From Fonsecaea monophora (Eukaryota > Ascomycota > Eurotiomycetes > Chaetothyriales > Herpotrichiellaceae), in the NCBI RefSeq assembly GCF_001642475.1, contig NW_019173933.1, positions 434,001 through 498,000 on the forward strand: a DNA stretch of 64,000 bases. Direction: 5' to 3'. Under the pieces are notes generated by a model. The model was not told the origin of the DNA. It did not search any database and worked only from the letters and a program-made list of their open reading frames with translations. Position numbers and translations under genes: made by a program. Positions 10,479-20,389 of this stretch are shown here, piece after piece; position 1 is the stretch's first letter, and the number at the start of each line of letters is the position of its first letter.

Positions 10479-11749
10479 TCAAGGTATCTGAATCACAAGC
10501 TTGCCGACCTGTCTCCCCTGCCAGATGTCCTCGATTGCCTCATCAGCCTGGGTAAAGTCGTAGACCTTGTCTATAATGTCATTGAACCTCATTTGAGTGG
10601 CTGATATAGCGGCACAGAGATCTTCCTGCTCGAGTTTCGATCCGCCATTGATTCCCCTGGTTCTAGGATTAGTTTTCCTCCTCTCCCCGCGAAATGGATG
10701 TGTATGTAGAGAAGTGGGAAACTCCGGGGGTGTTGGGTATTGTGTCTTGTTCTCTCACCTTAAGATAATCCTCCGGTCGATGAGAACTGGGACGAACTCT
10801 GCCAGGTCGTCGAGGCTCTGTTTGCTCAAGTAGCCGACCTGGCTGACGGTTCCGCCGCGCCGGGTACACTTCATGCTCTTGACCAGGGTCTGGGTGCCTC
10901 CCATCTCGAGCACGAGATCGACGCCCGCGCCGCCCGTGAGATCCAGGACTTCTTGGTGCCACTGAGGGTTTTTGGCGTAGTTGACTGTGAGGAGGGGTGG
11001 AGTTGGGAATTGGGCCTTGATCCGCCCGAGTTTGGCGTCGCTCGACGAGCTGAGGATCACTTTGAGCCCGGCCGTTCGGGCTAGCTTGAGAGCGATCATC
11101 GCGACGCCGCCGGTGCCTTTGAACGTCTTTTTGTTAGTTTTGGATGAAGGGGTTGTTGCTGGCGCTTGCGGGACGAAGGAAATGGGCCGCTTCACTGTGA
11201 AGAGACTTTGGGGCTGCATTTGACAAACATACCTTGGATCAAGATGCTCTTGCCCACCCCGATATCCTTCAAGGCAGCCCATGCAGTGACTCCCGCGCAC
11301 GGGATGAGGCTGGCTTCTGCCCAGTCCAGGTGCTCTGGCAGTTTTGTGAGCTTCTCCTCGCTGAAGACCAAGTAATCCGCCAGCACGCCGTCCTCGTCGG
11401 CGGCCAACCAAGACCTCGTCGACTCTCGACCCGTGAGGTTCTCCGTGTCGATGATGGGCGCCACGCGATCGCCGACCCGGAACCTTCTCACGCCTTCGCC
11501 CACCGCTATAATCTCCCCAGCGGCGTCGTTGCACAGGATTCCATGCGGCGTCACCGGCCAAGGGTTCCCGCCGTTGGCGATGTTGGCGTCTCGGTAGTTG
11601 AGGGACACGGCGTGGACCCTGATCAAAACGGACGTGGCTGCGAGGGGAAGCGGTAGCGGTTCCGTCACGAGCTCGACCCTCGGTTTGCCGGGCGTGTAGT
11701 CGTCGGTGCGACGATATGCTTTGCGTGTTGTGGGTTGGACATGAGCCAT
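10479..11749 (-). CDS. Medium-chain NADP(H) reductase / quinone oxidoreductase-like
   Basis: Exons 11233-11749, 10759-11116 and 10479-10656 give 350 aa; the introns are 116 and 102 bp and all joins keep frame. The N-terminal GroES-like domain includes VLIRVHAVSLNYRDANIA and GNDAAGE-type sequence (LCNDAAGEIIAVGEGV). A Rossmann domain starts at GTGGVAMIALKLARTAG (~residue 173). The C-terminal exon has RGINGGSKLE and ends QVGKLVIQIP, both typical of zinc-independent MDR proteins. The Cys set that binds structural zinc in true alcohol dehydrogenases is missing. It should reduce quinones, enones or aldehydes with NADPH in the cytosol; the substrate cannot be told from sequence. Confidence 0.88.
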
Positions 11750-12853
11750 AGTTGCATTAAATCTTGTCTTTCTCTTTCTTTATTCTTTATCTCTGCGTCA
11801 GAAACTCAGGAGATGAAATCAAGGATCCAAACAAGTCACTCTCTGCCCTCTTTGTACTCTGGGCCATAAGCCACCATCATGTCGTATATTCGTATAGCAA
11901 ACCCCACATCCCAGAATGACAGGATCAAAGTGAAGGGTGAATAGGTCGACAGCCCAAGGGTCCACCTGCCCTACGACCTCAGACCTTAGCCGTTGAGCGG
12001 ACTTTTGCACCAAGTTGGGCAGTCGCCAGCCCCTATTATTATTAATTAACGTCATGTCGCCATTTCGATCAGCCTCGTCTTTGTCAAATGCGGTTTAGGC
12101 TGGTGCTGGACTTCGCGGACGGGGAATTTTTTTGTCAGCTTGTCGCAAAAATGATGGGTTCACCTGGGGGGATCACATTCAGATCGCGTATTCGCGACAG
12201 GTTCGGGACTTGATTGTGTGGCACGCGCTTACCAATACGGCACTCATATCAAAAGATCCTTTCTCAGAGAGCTCGGTTGGTGGCGTATACGCATGAAATG
12301 CCGGGTTGTCATTCCTTCGCATGAGAAGACTATAGTGTAATAGGTAAAACACTGGACATTGAGCAATTCCCATACGGGTCACATTATGATCAGCTTGGTG
12401 TCTATTATCTTGACGGCGCGGGATCTAAGTGCAGCCAAGCCCGTTGACTGTATCCTAGATGGCCTTTGAAGGGCAGTATTGTGTTCTGTGTGAATCAACG
12501 GCGAAACATCGTGACTATATAGAGTATACAGAGTACTCATATTGGTACGAGGTACATGGGCGTAATCAGTGATTTACGTGTATATACAAACAGAATGTGA
12601 CTTATAAGGGTTACCATTGCTAAGGTACTACAATGATGGTCCGCTAGCCACTCGGAGGCCTTTAACCAAGGCTACCGAACGGCACTAGTAAATGCCTAAT
12701 TATTTTTGTCGGCATATACCAAGTAGTCTTGACATTCCAATTAAGTCGCACCTCGTCCAAGTACCATCACGTGGTACCATCCAAGCCCGGACAGGTATTT
12801 TGTTAGGGAAAACCTTCGACACAAGAACTCTCCTCAGGAATAACCATCAGCGA
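11750..12853. other. Gene-free region
   Basis: About 1.1 kb lies between the divergent dehydrogenase (minus) and Zn2Cys6 regulator (plus). A pyrimidine-rich stretch (CTTTCTCTTTCTTTATTC) lies just upstream of the dehydrogenase start. An in-frame upstream ATG for the regulator exists at 12692 but the sequence it adds has no family match. This gap marks the left edge of the accessory cluster. Confidence 0.4.
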
Positions 12854-14740
12854 ATGAATTATTATCAAATGGACACTCCACTTGAGTGGTCGGATACCTT
12901 GAGAATGGCTTTTCAAGTCTGTACCAGATGTCGCAAGCGGAGAATCAAGGTGAGAACGACGATACAGCTTGAGGGGTCGACGAGTTTGAATTTTACAACT
13001 GACTTTTGTGCCCACGACAGTGTGATCGCGCTTTGCCGGCCTGTCGACATTGTCAACAAGCTGACGTTGAGTGTTTCTTTTGGGACGACTCCATTGGAGA
13101 GGAAATACCATGCGCGTTCGTGTTCGTCTGTGTATCTTGTTTCAAACGAGACTCATAAAGCCAGGTATCTTTTCTCCCTGCAACAAAAGGTTCAGGCACT
13201 TCAGCTGGAGATCCAGCAAGCTGCCGATCAAGAGAGCGCTAGCGAATCGACAGAGTTCGAAGCAGTACCGCTATCTATGCAAGGATATCACCTGGAAGTG
13301 GCGGCTTGTGACGAACTTCCGACGCCAACACGAATCGCTTATCTGGGGCCCGGAACTTCAGCTCGACTCATGCAGTCCTTCTTGAAGTCCACGGGTCGAG
13401 GGCAAATGTCCAACAATTTGCACCTAGGAAGGCACCTATTTCCCAATTCTCCATTTCATTCGACAAATCTTGACGAGCCACGCTCCATGACCTCCTTTCT
13501 GACCAACATTGACTTGCGGAAGGTAGAGTTGCATTCCCTCGTACCACCTTCGACGCAACGCGCCATCATCGAGAATTACTTCCGAACGGTAGCAACCGAG
13601 TATGCCCTCCTTCCTATTGAGCATGAGTCAGATCTGTCGACGTACGAAAACCCTTTGAAATGGGCTGGGTCGAACAAAGACGACCCAGTGGCGTGTTCGC
13701 TGACCATCATTTTTGCCATCTCATCTGCTCTGATTACTCGAGATGTCGATCCCATCCTGTCCAACATTTCTTCCCGATTCAGAGAGGATGTTGAGAAGCT
13801 TGCTCTCTGCGATGGAGGATGTCGAGTTCAAAGCAATACACTCAGATGGGCATGCACTGCTCTATGTGCACTATCCATGATTGAATTGATCTCTCCAAGC
13901 TCTGGGCAACTTTGGGATCTTCTGGGAAGGGCTGCTTCGACAATGGAAGACTTGCAGGCGGCCAGCCCGCTTGGACAGCCCAACCTCGACCCCGAGTTGG
14001 AAAGGCTCGAGCGTGTCCTCCTCAAGCTGGAAAGGTATTTATCATACGTTCTTCTCTACTTTGTGCTCGCGACTAACATCGGCTCCAATAGTTTGGCATC
14101 TCTTCATTTCGGACGTCCGTCGTTGTTCTTGCAAACTTATTTGCGACCACCAGCCGACCATCTCTCTCTTCTACATGCACTTTCGAATGAGCTTGGTGTT
14201 GAAAGTTCACTACATCGTATTCACCGAACCCTAGCCACGGTGCCAGTTCCAACTGAGAGATATCTCGAGGGACTAATCCCCCAATTTCTCCAGGTGGCCT
14301 CGACAGGGTCTGAGATTAGTTTGTCTTCTGCCAGACTCTATCTTGCTCTGAGTCCGCTATTCATCGACTCGGACAGATTCGGAAACGGTGTCGGTATGAA
14401 CGCTCCGTCCCCTAGAATGGTGCACCTGATTACTGAATCTGCCTCTGTCCTTATCGACCACTACACTCGATTGAACCAAACCACCTCCATCATCAGCATA
14501 TGGATGGCAGCTGAGCATGTACTTATAGCTGGTGTCATCTGGGCTGCTGGTCTTGTTCACCAGCAACGCCTATCAGGCCCACGACTGCAGACCATATCTT
14601 CAATGGGGCCCGGCCCCGCGCTGGGGCCAATCGTGAAAGTGTCCAGCCTGCTGGCGTCATTTTCAGCACGGTGGAAAGCCGGATCAGCTTTTGTGAATGC
14701 CTGGGAGACAGTGGTCGAAACACTCTGGCAAGTGCTATAG
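12854..14740 (+). CDS. Zn2Cys6 transcription factor (cluster regulator candidate 1)
   Basis: Exons 12854-12949, 13021-13115, 13165-14034 and 14092-14740 give 569 aa. The zinc cluster is at residues 23-50 with C-x2-C-x6-C-x6-C-x2-C-x6-C spacing: CTRCRKRRIK joined to CDRALPACRHCQQADVEC. The first intron (71 bp, branch CTGAC) falls exactly before the third cysteine. The third (57 bp) has a perfect CTAAC branch point. The second, 13116-13164 with donor GTTCGT, is the least certain. A short coiled-coil linker (FSLQQKVQALQLEIQQ) follows the zinc cluster, then a helical fungal-regulator region. Unspliced translation stays open throughout but destroys the zinc cluster. It is convergent with the acyltransferase gene 88 bp away. 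Probably nuclear; it is a plausible local regulator. Confidence 0.85.
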   Translation: MNYYQMDTPLEWSDTLRMAFQVCTRCRKRRIKVRTTIQLEGSTSLNFTTDFCAHDSVIALCRPVDIVNKLTLSVSFGTTPLERKYHARSCSSVYLVSNETHKARYLFSLQQKVQALQLEIQQAADQESASESTEFEAVPLSMQGYHLEVAACDELPTPTRIAYLGPGTSARLMQSFLKSTGRGQMSNNLHLGRHLFPNSPFHSTNLDEPRSMTSFLTNIDLRKVELHSLVPPSTQRAIIENYFRTVATEYALLPIEHESDLSTYENPLKWAGSNKDDPVACSLTIIFAISSALITRDVDPILSNISSRFREDVEKLALCDGGCRVQSNTLRWACTALCALSMIELISPSSGQLWDLLGRAASTMEDLQAASPLGQPNLDPELERLERVLLKLERYLSYVLLYFVLATNIGSNSLASLHFGRPSLFLQTYLRPPADHLSLLHALSNELGVESSLHRIHRTLATVPVPTERYLEGLIPQFLQVASTGSEISLSSARLYLALSPLFIDSDRFGNGVGMNAPSPRMVHLITESASVLIDHYTRLNQTTSIISIWMAAEHVLIAGVIWAAGLVHQQRLSGPRLQTISSMGPGPALGPIVKVSSLLASFSARWKAGSAFVNAWETVVETLWQVL

Positions 14741-14828
14741 TCGGCCACGATGCAATGCTTCTCCGCATAGAAACTCTCGAGGGAACCCTCTATTATTCCT
14801 CTTTCAACACGCTGCGAAGGTGTTCTAT

Positions 14829-15935
14829 CTAAAATGCCCATTCTACAATGGGTAGACTATCGCACGGTCGACCGATCAACACCTTGCCTGTACGACTCTT
14901 TAACTCCATCATAATGCAAGCTAAGGTGGTCATTCTTTCCATCCCCACAGCCCCGGCAGGTCTGTTCCTGCATATTGAAAATGGCGACCCTTGCTCATCT
15001 GAGAGTCGGTGACGAAGAGATTGAAATGATAGGGGTGTGCTGGCCTTCGCATCGGACAAAGTGAGCTCTCGTATGCGGTCCAGTCGGGAGAAAGAATTCG
15101 CCGCAGGGTGATCAACCAGTTTAAGGGGTCGATTGGGTCCGTACAAATGGTTTGTGTGTGCCACATATCCATGCTGCGGCGAGATCAAGACGTTACCCCT
15201 TGGAGAACACTCAACGTCGACATGGTTGCCCTCTGCGTCGGCAAACATATAGTTGCTTGTGCTGGCCAAGCCAAATTCGTCCAAGATGGCCAGCGCGTCG
15301 TCAAGACTTGTGGCGAATTGGAGGAGACGACGCGACATGACATGAACGGGCAGATTGGCGTTATTGAAAGCGCCGGAGCGGATGGCATTCATGCACAAGC
15401 CGAAACCAACACTGTTCATGCCTATTTTGCCAACGATACCAGCTTCGCCGAGAAACCTCATTTCATGACCAGACCCTTGGGGTTGGATGTGTAGAAGGAC
15501 CATTCCGTTTTGCAGTTCTTCTAGCCAGTCCCAATTCTGGGCCAGAAACATTGTCCCATCCGGTCCCACCTGGCTGATCGACGTACACCCGTCCGTGTAG
15601 TTGGTCAGACAGATCTCACTGCGGACGTTGAGGGTCAATATGTCGTCGCGTGTCAGACCACGACCGGCCCCGTCGGCGATTCCAGCCATCTCTTCAAGGA
15701 TTTCAGGATACTTGGCATCGAGAGTAGGAACAAACTGTCTCACGGCCCGCTCTCGTGCCGACGGCCAAGTGATCTGGGCTGTTTCCTGGAAGAAGCCAGT
15801 GTATGTTTTGATGTTGCTGTGGACTTGAGTAGCCGCAGCCACGCCGTGCTGATGGCCAATCTCGTAAGGAGTGCCCGAGCAATGGACTGTTTTGATCACT
15901 GGATGGTCCATGGTAACTCTGCTTTGGATCGCCAT
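14829..15935 (-). CDS. Penicillin acyltransferase-like Ntn hydrolase (peptidase C45 family)
   Basis: A single exon encodes 368 aa from the ATG at 15935; an in-frame ATG at 15911 (360 aa) fits the family start better. The protein matches acyl-CoA:6-aminopenicillanate acyltransferase along its length: GTPYEIGHQHG near the N-terminus; DGCTS (Cys117), where the proenzyme is expected to cut itself before Cys to expose the nucleophile; AQNWDW; GEAGIVGKIGMNSVG; AHTNHL; SPFSICR. Family members hydrolyse or transfer acyl groups on amides. The C-terminus is VEWAF, with no peroxisomal PTS1, unlike the Penicillium enzyme and more like the non-peroxisomal homologues found widely in fungi. With no NRPS nearby, penicillin synthesis is unlikely. 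Cleavage of an N-acyl amide is a reasonable inference. Confidence 0.9.
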   Translation of the reverse strand: MAIQSRVTMDHPVIKTVHCSGTPYEIGHQHGVAAATQVHSNIKTYTGFFQETAQITWPSARERAVRQFVPTLDAKYPEILEEMAGIADGAGRGLTRDDILTLNVRSEICLTNYTDGCTSISQVGPDGTMFLAQNWDWLEELQNGMVLLHIQPQGSGHEMRFLGEAGIVGKIGMNSVGFGLCMNAIRSGAFNNANLPVHVMSRRLLQFATSLDDALAILDEFGLASTSNYMFADAEGNHVDVECSPRGNVLISPQHGYVAHTNHLYGPNRPLKLVDHPAANSFSRLDRIRELTLSDAKASTPLSFQSLRHRLSDEQGSPFSICRNRPAGAVGMERMTTLACIMMELKSRTGKVLIGRPCDSLPIVEWAF

Positions 15936-16547
15936 CTGGTCGGTTCGGAGATGTCCTGCGCAAACTTGGTGGCACAAGGATCACAACAACAAAGACGAGC
16001 AAAATCAAGACCTGTGCCACACGGGGAGTATTCCTTAAAGATTGATTCCTCCTCACAGGTGTGAATCTTATAATTCTCTGGACGGTCACCAAATCTCACG
16101 ACTTTAGTTCCAACAGGCTCAAAACCCGCGTCTTTCGAACTCTGCGCCACGCGCCGGTAGACGGATCTCAGCGAGAGGAGTTGTAACCTTTTCGATTGTC
16201 GCCGTGGGGGTGGATCGGGGATTCGCGGCTCCTCTAGACATCTCTGGATGGGGCGATAGTGTCTGTTTCAAGCCATAATATCGGTTACGACGGTCTGTTG
16301 CCCTTTGATCAATGCCGCATACCCGAGTCTCATGGTCGAATACGGGCGAGAGCGAATACAAGATTACGCGTTTACCAAGTCCGGGTTTAACTCCCTCGAA
16401 TCCAAGTCTGCTGGGGACCTGTCTGTGATGGCAATACTCTGGCGCAAAATAGCTACTTCATGGTCTTGAGAAGAGCCTGCGTCTGTATAAACAGAGTCTA
16501 GTTGCGCAACAAGAAAAGAAGTCTGCGCAACAGAATGCACATTAAAA
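15936..16547. other. Intergenic region
   Basis: This is the promoter region of the minus-strand acyltransferase gene, beyond which lies the 3' end of the amidohydrolase. Open frames here are short and unsupported. Confidence 0.4.
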
Positions 16548-18020
16548 CTATTCAGGAGGGACGTAGGCACCCGTCTGATCCCACACGTGGTTGTCATGAT
16601 ACAGTCCGACACCCTGCCCGTCTCTTTTCCAGATTTGACCGTCCTTCATGACAAAGTCAACTTTTCTCAGCGCATTTTGATCCTCCCTCGGGTCTGAAGC
16701 GAGAGCGATGATATCGGCCCTCGTCCCCTCTTCAAACCATCCAAATCGCATTCCGCACAGGTCTCCTCCGCACGCCTCCCAGCCTCCCACGAAGCACGAC
16801 TCCAGGACATCTTCCAGTGGGATGCCCGCCTCAAGCATGAGCTCCATTTCCCGCACGCCTTGGCCGTGGGGATAAGGGCCCGTGTCTCCTCCACAGGCCA
16901 AGCGCACGCCGACGTCGTAGGCCAGCTTTGCCTGTGCTTTGATCTCATGGTACCGTCGGTGGTGGACCCGCTCACAGACAGCAAGGGTGGGACAGAAGAC
17001 AACGTTCTTCGCCTTCATCAGCTCAAAGAGCTCCCTGTCCGCGAAATAGGCATGTTCCAGAGTGTGCACACCGGCCTCGATGGCGATCCTGGCGCCCTCG
17101 ATAGTACCCGCGTGACATGCCACAGGTGCCTTTCCCATTGCTGCTTCCTGGACCAGGGCCTCGACCTCGTCCTTGGCGAAAACGAGCAGGTCCGGGTTTG
17201 GATCGGCCGGAGGATGCGTCACGCCGACTTTGTAAGGGTGCTGTTGCGCAGGGGGGTATCGCATGATTCGGCGACGGTAGTCGGCGAAGAACTTGATCAC
17301 GTCTGCCCCAGCGGCCAAGCGTCGCCTCACCGCGGTGCGCACTGCCTCTGGGCCGTCGACCGCCTCTCCCCCCATTGGAAGGCACACACCGCCTGAAGAG
17401 TTCTCTGTGCGTGGCTCATAGGATCCCGTGCTGGCAAGAGCACGTGTCGCGACGAACATTCGGGGGCCGGGCGTGAAGCCACGGTTGATGCAGTCGCGCA
17501 GCTGAGCGTCACCTTCTCCCATTGACTCGGAGCTCAAATCCCTATCAATTCATAAGGAATTAGCGGGATGATACTTTCCCAGACAGCCAAAAATAGGAGG
17601 AGCATCCAGGGAGAACCTTACCGATAGGTCGTGTAGCCTGCAAGCAGAGCTGTTCGGACGTGATTCACAGCGCGGACAATCCTCTCGACGGTGCTCTCGT
17701 CGCGTTTCTGCACCAGCGATGCTCGTTCACTGTACCCAAACATCAGGTTTTGCGTTATAACGGTTTGAGAGGAGAGAAAATGACTCGTATGAGTGCAGAA
17801 AGACGTGTGTGTGTGCGTCTACAAAACCCGGCATGACAATCCTTCCGCGGAGGTCGACATCTCCCTCTGGGACCGAATCACCCAGCGCCCCCGCCGGCCT
17901 TTGCGAGACTGCCTCAATCAGGCCGGTCTTGGGGTTGACGGTGATTGAGACATCGTTGACAAATGCCTTTTTCTTCGGGTCGAACAGCGTCGACGTGTGG
18001 ACGGTATATGGAGCGGCCAT
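16548..18020 (-). CDS. Metal-dependent amidohydrolase (imidazolonepropionase/prolidase-like)
   Basis: Exons 17785-18020, 17622-17729 and 16548-17541 give 445 aa. Intron 2 (80 bp) has a GTAAGG donor. Intron 1 (55 bp, donor GTCATT) is less standard but restores the family sequence ERASLVQKRDEST. Motifs seen: GFVDAHTHV with metal-binding His70/His72; LLAGYTTYRDL; CHAGTIEGARIAIEAGVHTLEHA-type His region; and ACGGDTGPYPHG carrying the metal-binding Asp. This is the amidohydrolase superfamily group that includes Xaa-Pro/Xaa-Arg dipeptidases and ochratoxinase-type enzymes. It is cytosolic (no signal peptide). It lies next to the acyltransferase on the same strand and is divergent from the CapA gene, so a role on the same amide substrate is possible. 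Confidence 0.9.
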
Positions 18021-18726
18021 TGTAAGCTTACTTGGTAGGAAGAACTGGTATGAACAAGTAATACAGTGTACACTCTTTGATGACGGGACGGGATATCAAG
18101 TCCCTTTTGAACATATATCCTCTATTTCTCCGTCCCTTATACTCCAGCGTAACAGCATTCTCTGAAGAAATGGGGTCTTGTCACCTTATCACATCGGGCT
18201 TGCTTGCTAATCGGGGATTCTGTGCAGGACCCACAACATTCGGCATTCGACATACGGATGCATTCAACTAAGAGCTGGACTAGCCTTTCCAGGATATTCT
18301 CTTCCCCACATCGCCATCGGTGAAAAGCGCTTCGGCAGGCGTGGTCTACGCTCAAACCCGTCTTGGATCCTTGTACGAGCAGACGAGGTAGTCGGAATAG
18401 GCTGATAGGTCTCACACCCTAGCCTACCAGGTCAAGACTCGCTTTGTGCCGTTTTCGGGGTCCCGGCAGGGTAATGAAACTGAAAAGTTATCCGCACTGG
18501 TTATACACTGAAGAGAACTAGCTAGCCGTGGGCATCACGTTGTGTATTCTGACATATTGTTCAAAGATGAATCCTCTAACAGATGATGGTGGTTTATTAT
18601 TGCCACGCACACGGCGTATTTGATCCCCGGACATAGCAAACAACGACAATCCCCAGATCTCACTTCTAAATACCTGACTGCATACGAGAATTTTTATCCT
18701 GTGAAGAATCACTCATCAAGCCCATA
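18021..18726. promoter_or_regulatory. Divergent promoter shared by amidohydrolase and CapA-like genes
   Basis: 706 bp separate the two start codons on opposite strands. At 18456-18465 there is CGG-GGTC-CCG, an inverted CGG pair spaced by four bases. Zn2Cys6 dimers bind inverted CGG triplets, so this could be a site for one of the two local regulators. No gene lies in the interval. The motif is seen; binding is inference. Confidence 0.35.
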
Positions 18727-19848
18727 ATGTCTGTGTCGATCCTTGCCGCAGGAGACATCGTTCTCAATGACAAGCTCAACCGGACGCCGGGCCCTGGAAC
18801 CGTGTACGACAGGCTCCGAGCGGCAGACTCGTGCTTTGCGAACCTCGAAATGCCATTCTGCAAGGACGGGTATCCTGCAGAAAAGTTGATCGCCCTGAGA
18901 TGCGATCCGCAGCACGCGAGTGTGATCCGAGAGATTGGCGTCGACGTCGTCACGGTCGCCAACAACCACGCCATGGACTACGGCATGGAAGGTCTGCGCA
19001 TGACTTCGCAAGCCCTCGACAGAGTCGGCGTTGCCCACGTCGGCACCGGGGCGGACATTTTCCAAGCGTACGCGCCGTTCCTCAAGACCCTCAACGGGGT
19101 CAGGGTGGCGTACGTGGGCGTGACGACGACGTTGCCCAACGGCGCCGGGGCGGGCGCGTCGCGACCGGGCCTGGCAGGCGTCCGCGTCTTCAGCAAATAC
19201 GTCGTCGACACGGTCACGATCGACGAGTCCCCCGGGATGGCGCCCTTCGTCGAGACCGAGACGTACAAGCCGGACGAGGAGATGCTTTTGCAGACGATCC
19301 GCCGCGCGAGGACCCGGGCCGACGTCGTGCTCGTGGCCATCCACTGGGGCGTGCCGTACGGGTGGATCCACAGGACGCAGGACGAGGTCGCCACGTACCA
19401 GCGGCCCCTGGCGCGCGCGATGGTCGAGGCCGGCGCGTCGGCCGTCTTCGGCCACCACCCGCACGTCGTGCAGGGCGTGGAATGGCACGAGGGGTGCCCC
19501 ATCTTCTACTCCCTGGGAAACTTCATCTTCAGCAACACCATCGTCACCCCCGCCGACAGCTGGCGCACATACCCCCCTTACGACTGGAGCAGTCTGCAGA
19601 CCACGCTGTCCAACATCGGCGGACTGGCAAAAGTCACTTGGTCCCAGGGCAAAGTGTCGGGCTGCTCACTCGTCCCAATCACGATCGCGGAGGACGGCGA
19701 GCCAGTCGAAGCTACCCAACAGGATGCCACTACGCTCCTGTCGCGACTGCAGGCGTTGTCCAAGGATCGCGCGATCCAGTTCACATTGCGAAAGCAGAAC
19801 GCCGGGTACGAGATCGACATCACCAAGAGAACGGGACCGAGTCTCTAG
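18727..19848 (+). CDS. CapA/PgsA-type metallophosphatase (bacterial-like)
   Basis: An intronless gene of 373 aa with an ATG start, no signal peptide and no membrane segment. It shows the PGA_cap domain end to end: AAGDIVLND (Asp10), ANLEMPF, VTVANNHAMDYG (Asn80/His81), VAIHWGVPYGW (His206), GHHPHVVQG (His243-His246) and YSLGNFIF. In bacteria CapA acts in poly-gamma-glutamate capsule handling; fungal copies have no settled role. Base composition is clearly more GC-rich than the flanks, and long antisense open frames reflect a G/C-rich third position. Lack of introns plus this composition suggests horizontal transfer from bacteria, now fixed in fungi. A gamma-glutamyl or similar amide substrate would suit the neighbours, but that is speculative. 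Confidence 0.9.
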   Translation: MSVSILAAGDIVLNDKLNRTPGPGTVYDRLRAADSCFANLEMPFCKDGYPAEKLIALRCDPQHASVIREIGVDVVTVANNHAMDYGMEGLRMTSQALDRVGVAHVGTGADIFQAYAPFLKTLNGVRVAYVGVTTTLPNGAGAGASRPGLAGVRVFSKYVVDTVTIDESPGMAPFVETETYKPDEEMLLQTIRRARTRADVVLVAIHWGVPYGWIHRTQDEVATYQRPLARAMVEAGASAVFGHHPHVVQGVEWHEGCPIFYSLGNFIFSNTIVTPADSWRTYPPYDWSSLQTTLSNIGGLAKVTWSQGKVSGCSLVPITIAEDGEPVEATQQDATTLLSRLQALSKDRAIQFTLRKQNAGYEIDITKRTGPSL

Positions 19849-20389
19849 AGCGAAAGAAGGCCATGGCGAGTAGTGAATGTTTTCGTGGAGGTCTCAGGTA
19901 CTTGACTGTGTTGTAAATCAAGATCAATTGAATCAACCGTGTGTCTAGTTAACCCGAAGCGTCGATCTTTTTTCAATAGAGCTCCATCGTATGATATAGT
20001 GCACTCGGAGGTCATCTTTTGTTATGATTTTAAGGTCACGCATTAGACTGCGTCCGAAGTGTTTCCAGTAAAAGCTATACTCTGTACAAATACCGGTTCT
20101 TAAACCAACGAGTCATATACGCAGCAGTGAAACCTGCGCCCGAATCGGTCCTCCAGGACTCAATGCAGATATTTCGAGGGATTATTATGTATGTGACAGA
20201 TCAAAGCGCGTCGAACAAGTGCGGACCTCGTCTGATATACGCCGCTAGCTAGACCTGTACAGCCTGGACGTCCACAACGCTATGTGAGATTGCCTATTGC
20301 ACAAGCTCTTTTTCTCCCTATAGCAGCTCTGTGATCGTGACAAGTCGAACTCTGTCTAAAGCTCCACAGAACATCCATGGCCACTTCTT
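19849..20389. other. Convergent 3' intergenic region
   Basis: About 540 bp separate the ends of the CapA-like gene and the permease gene. It is AT-richer than its flanks. No gene is seen. Confidence 0.4.

Noticed and set aside
12692..14740. Unspliced 682-codon reading of the first Zn2Cys6 gene
   Set aside because: It destroys the zinc cluster; three introns restore it and fit consensus splice signals.
16364..16440. TCGAATCC-containing sequence considered as a tRNA B-box
   Set aside because: No matching A-box, acceptor stem or anticodon arm can be built around it.
18709..19488. Long antisense frame (259 codons) over the CapA-like gene
   Set aside because: A compositional shadow of a GC-rich gene; Arg/Gly/Asp-rich with no domain.
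18831..19916. 361-codon plus-strand frame overlapping the CapA-like gene
   Set aside because: An Arg-rich shifted-frame shadow; the CapA frame carries all the catalytic motifs.
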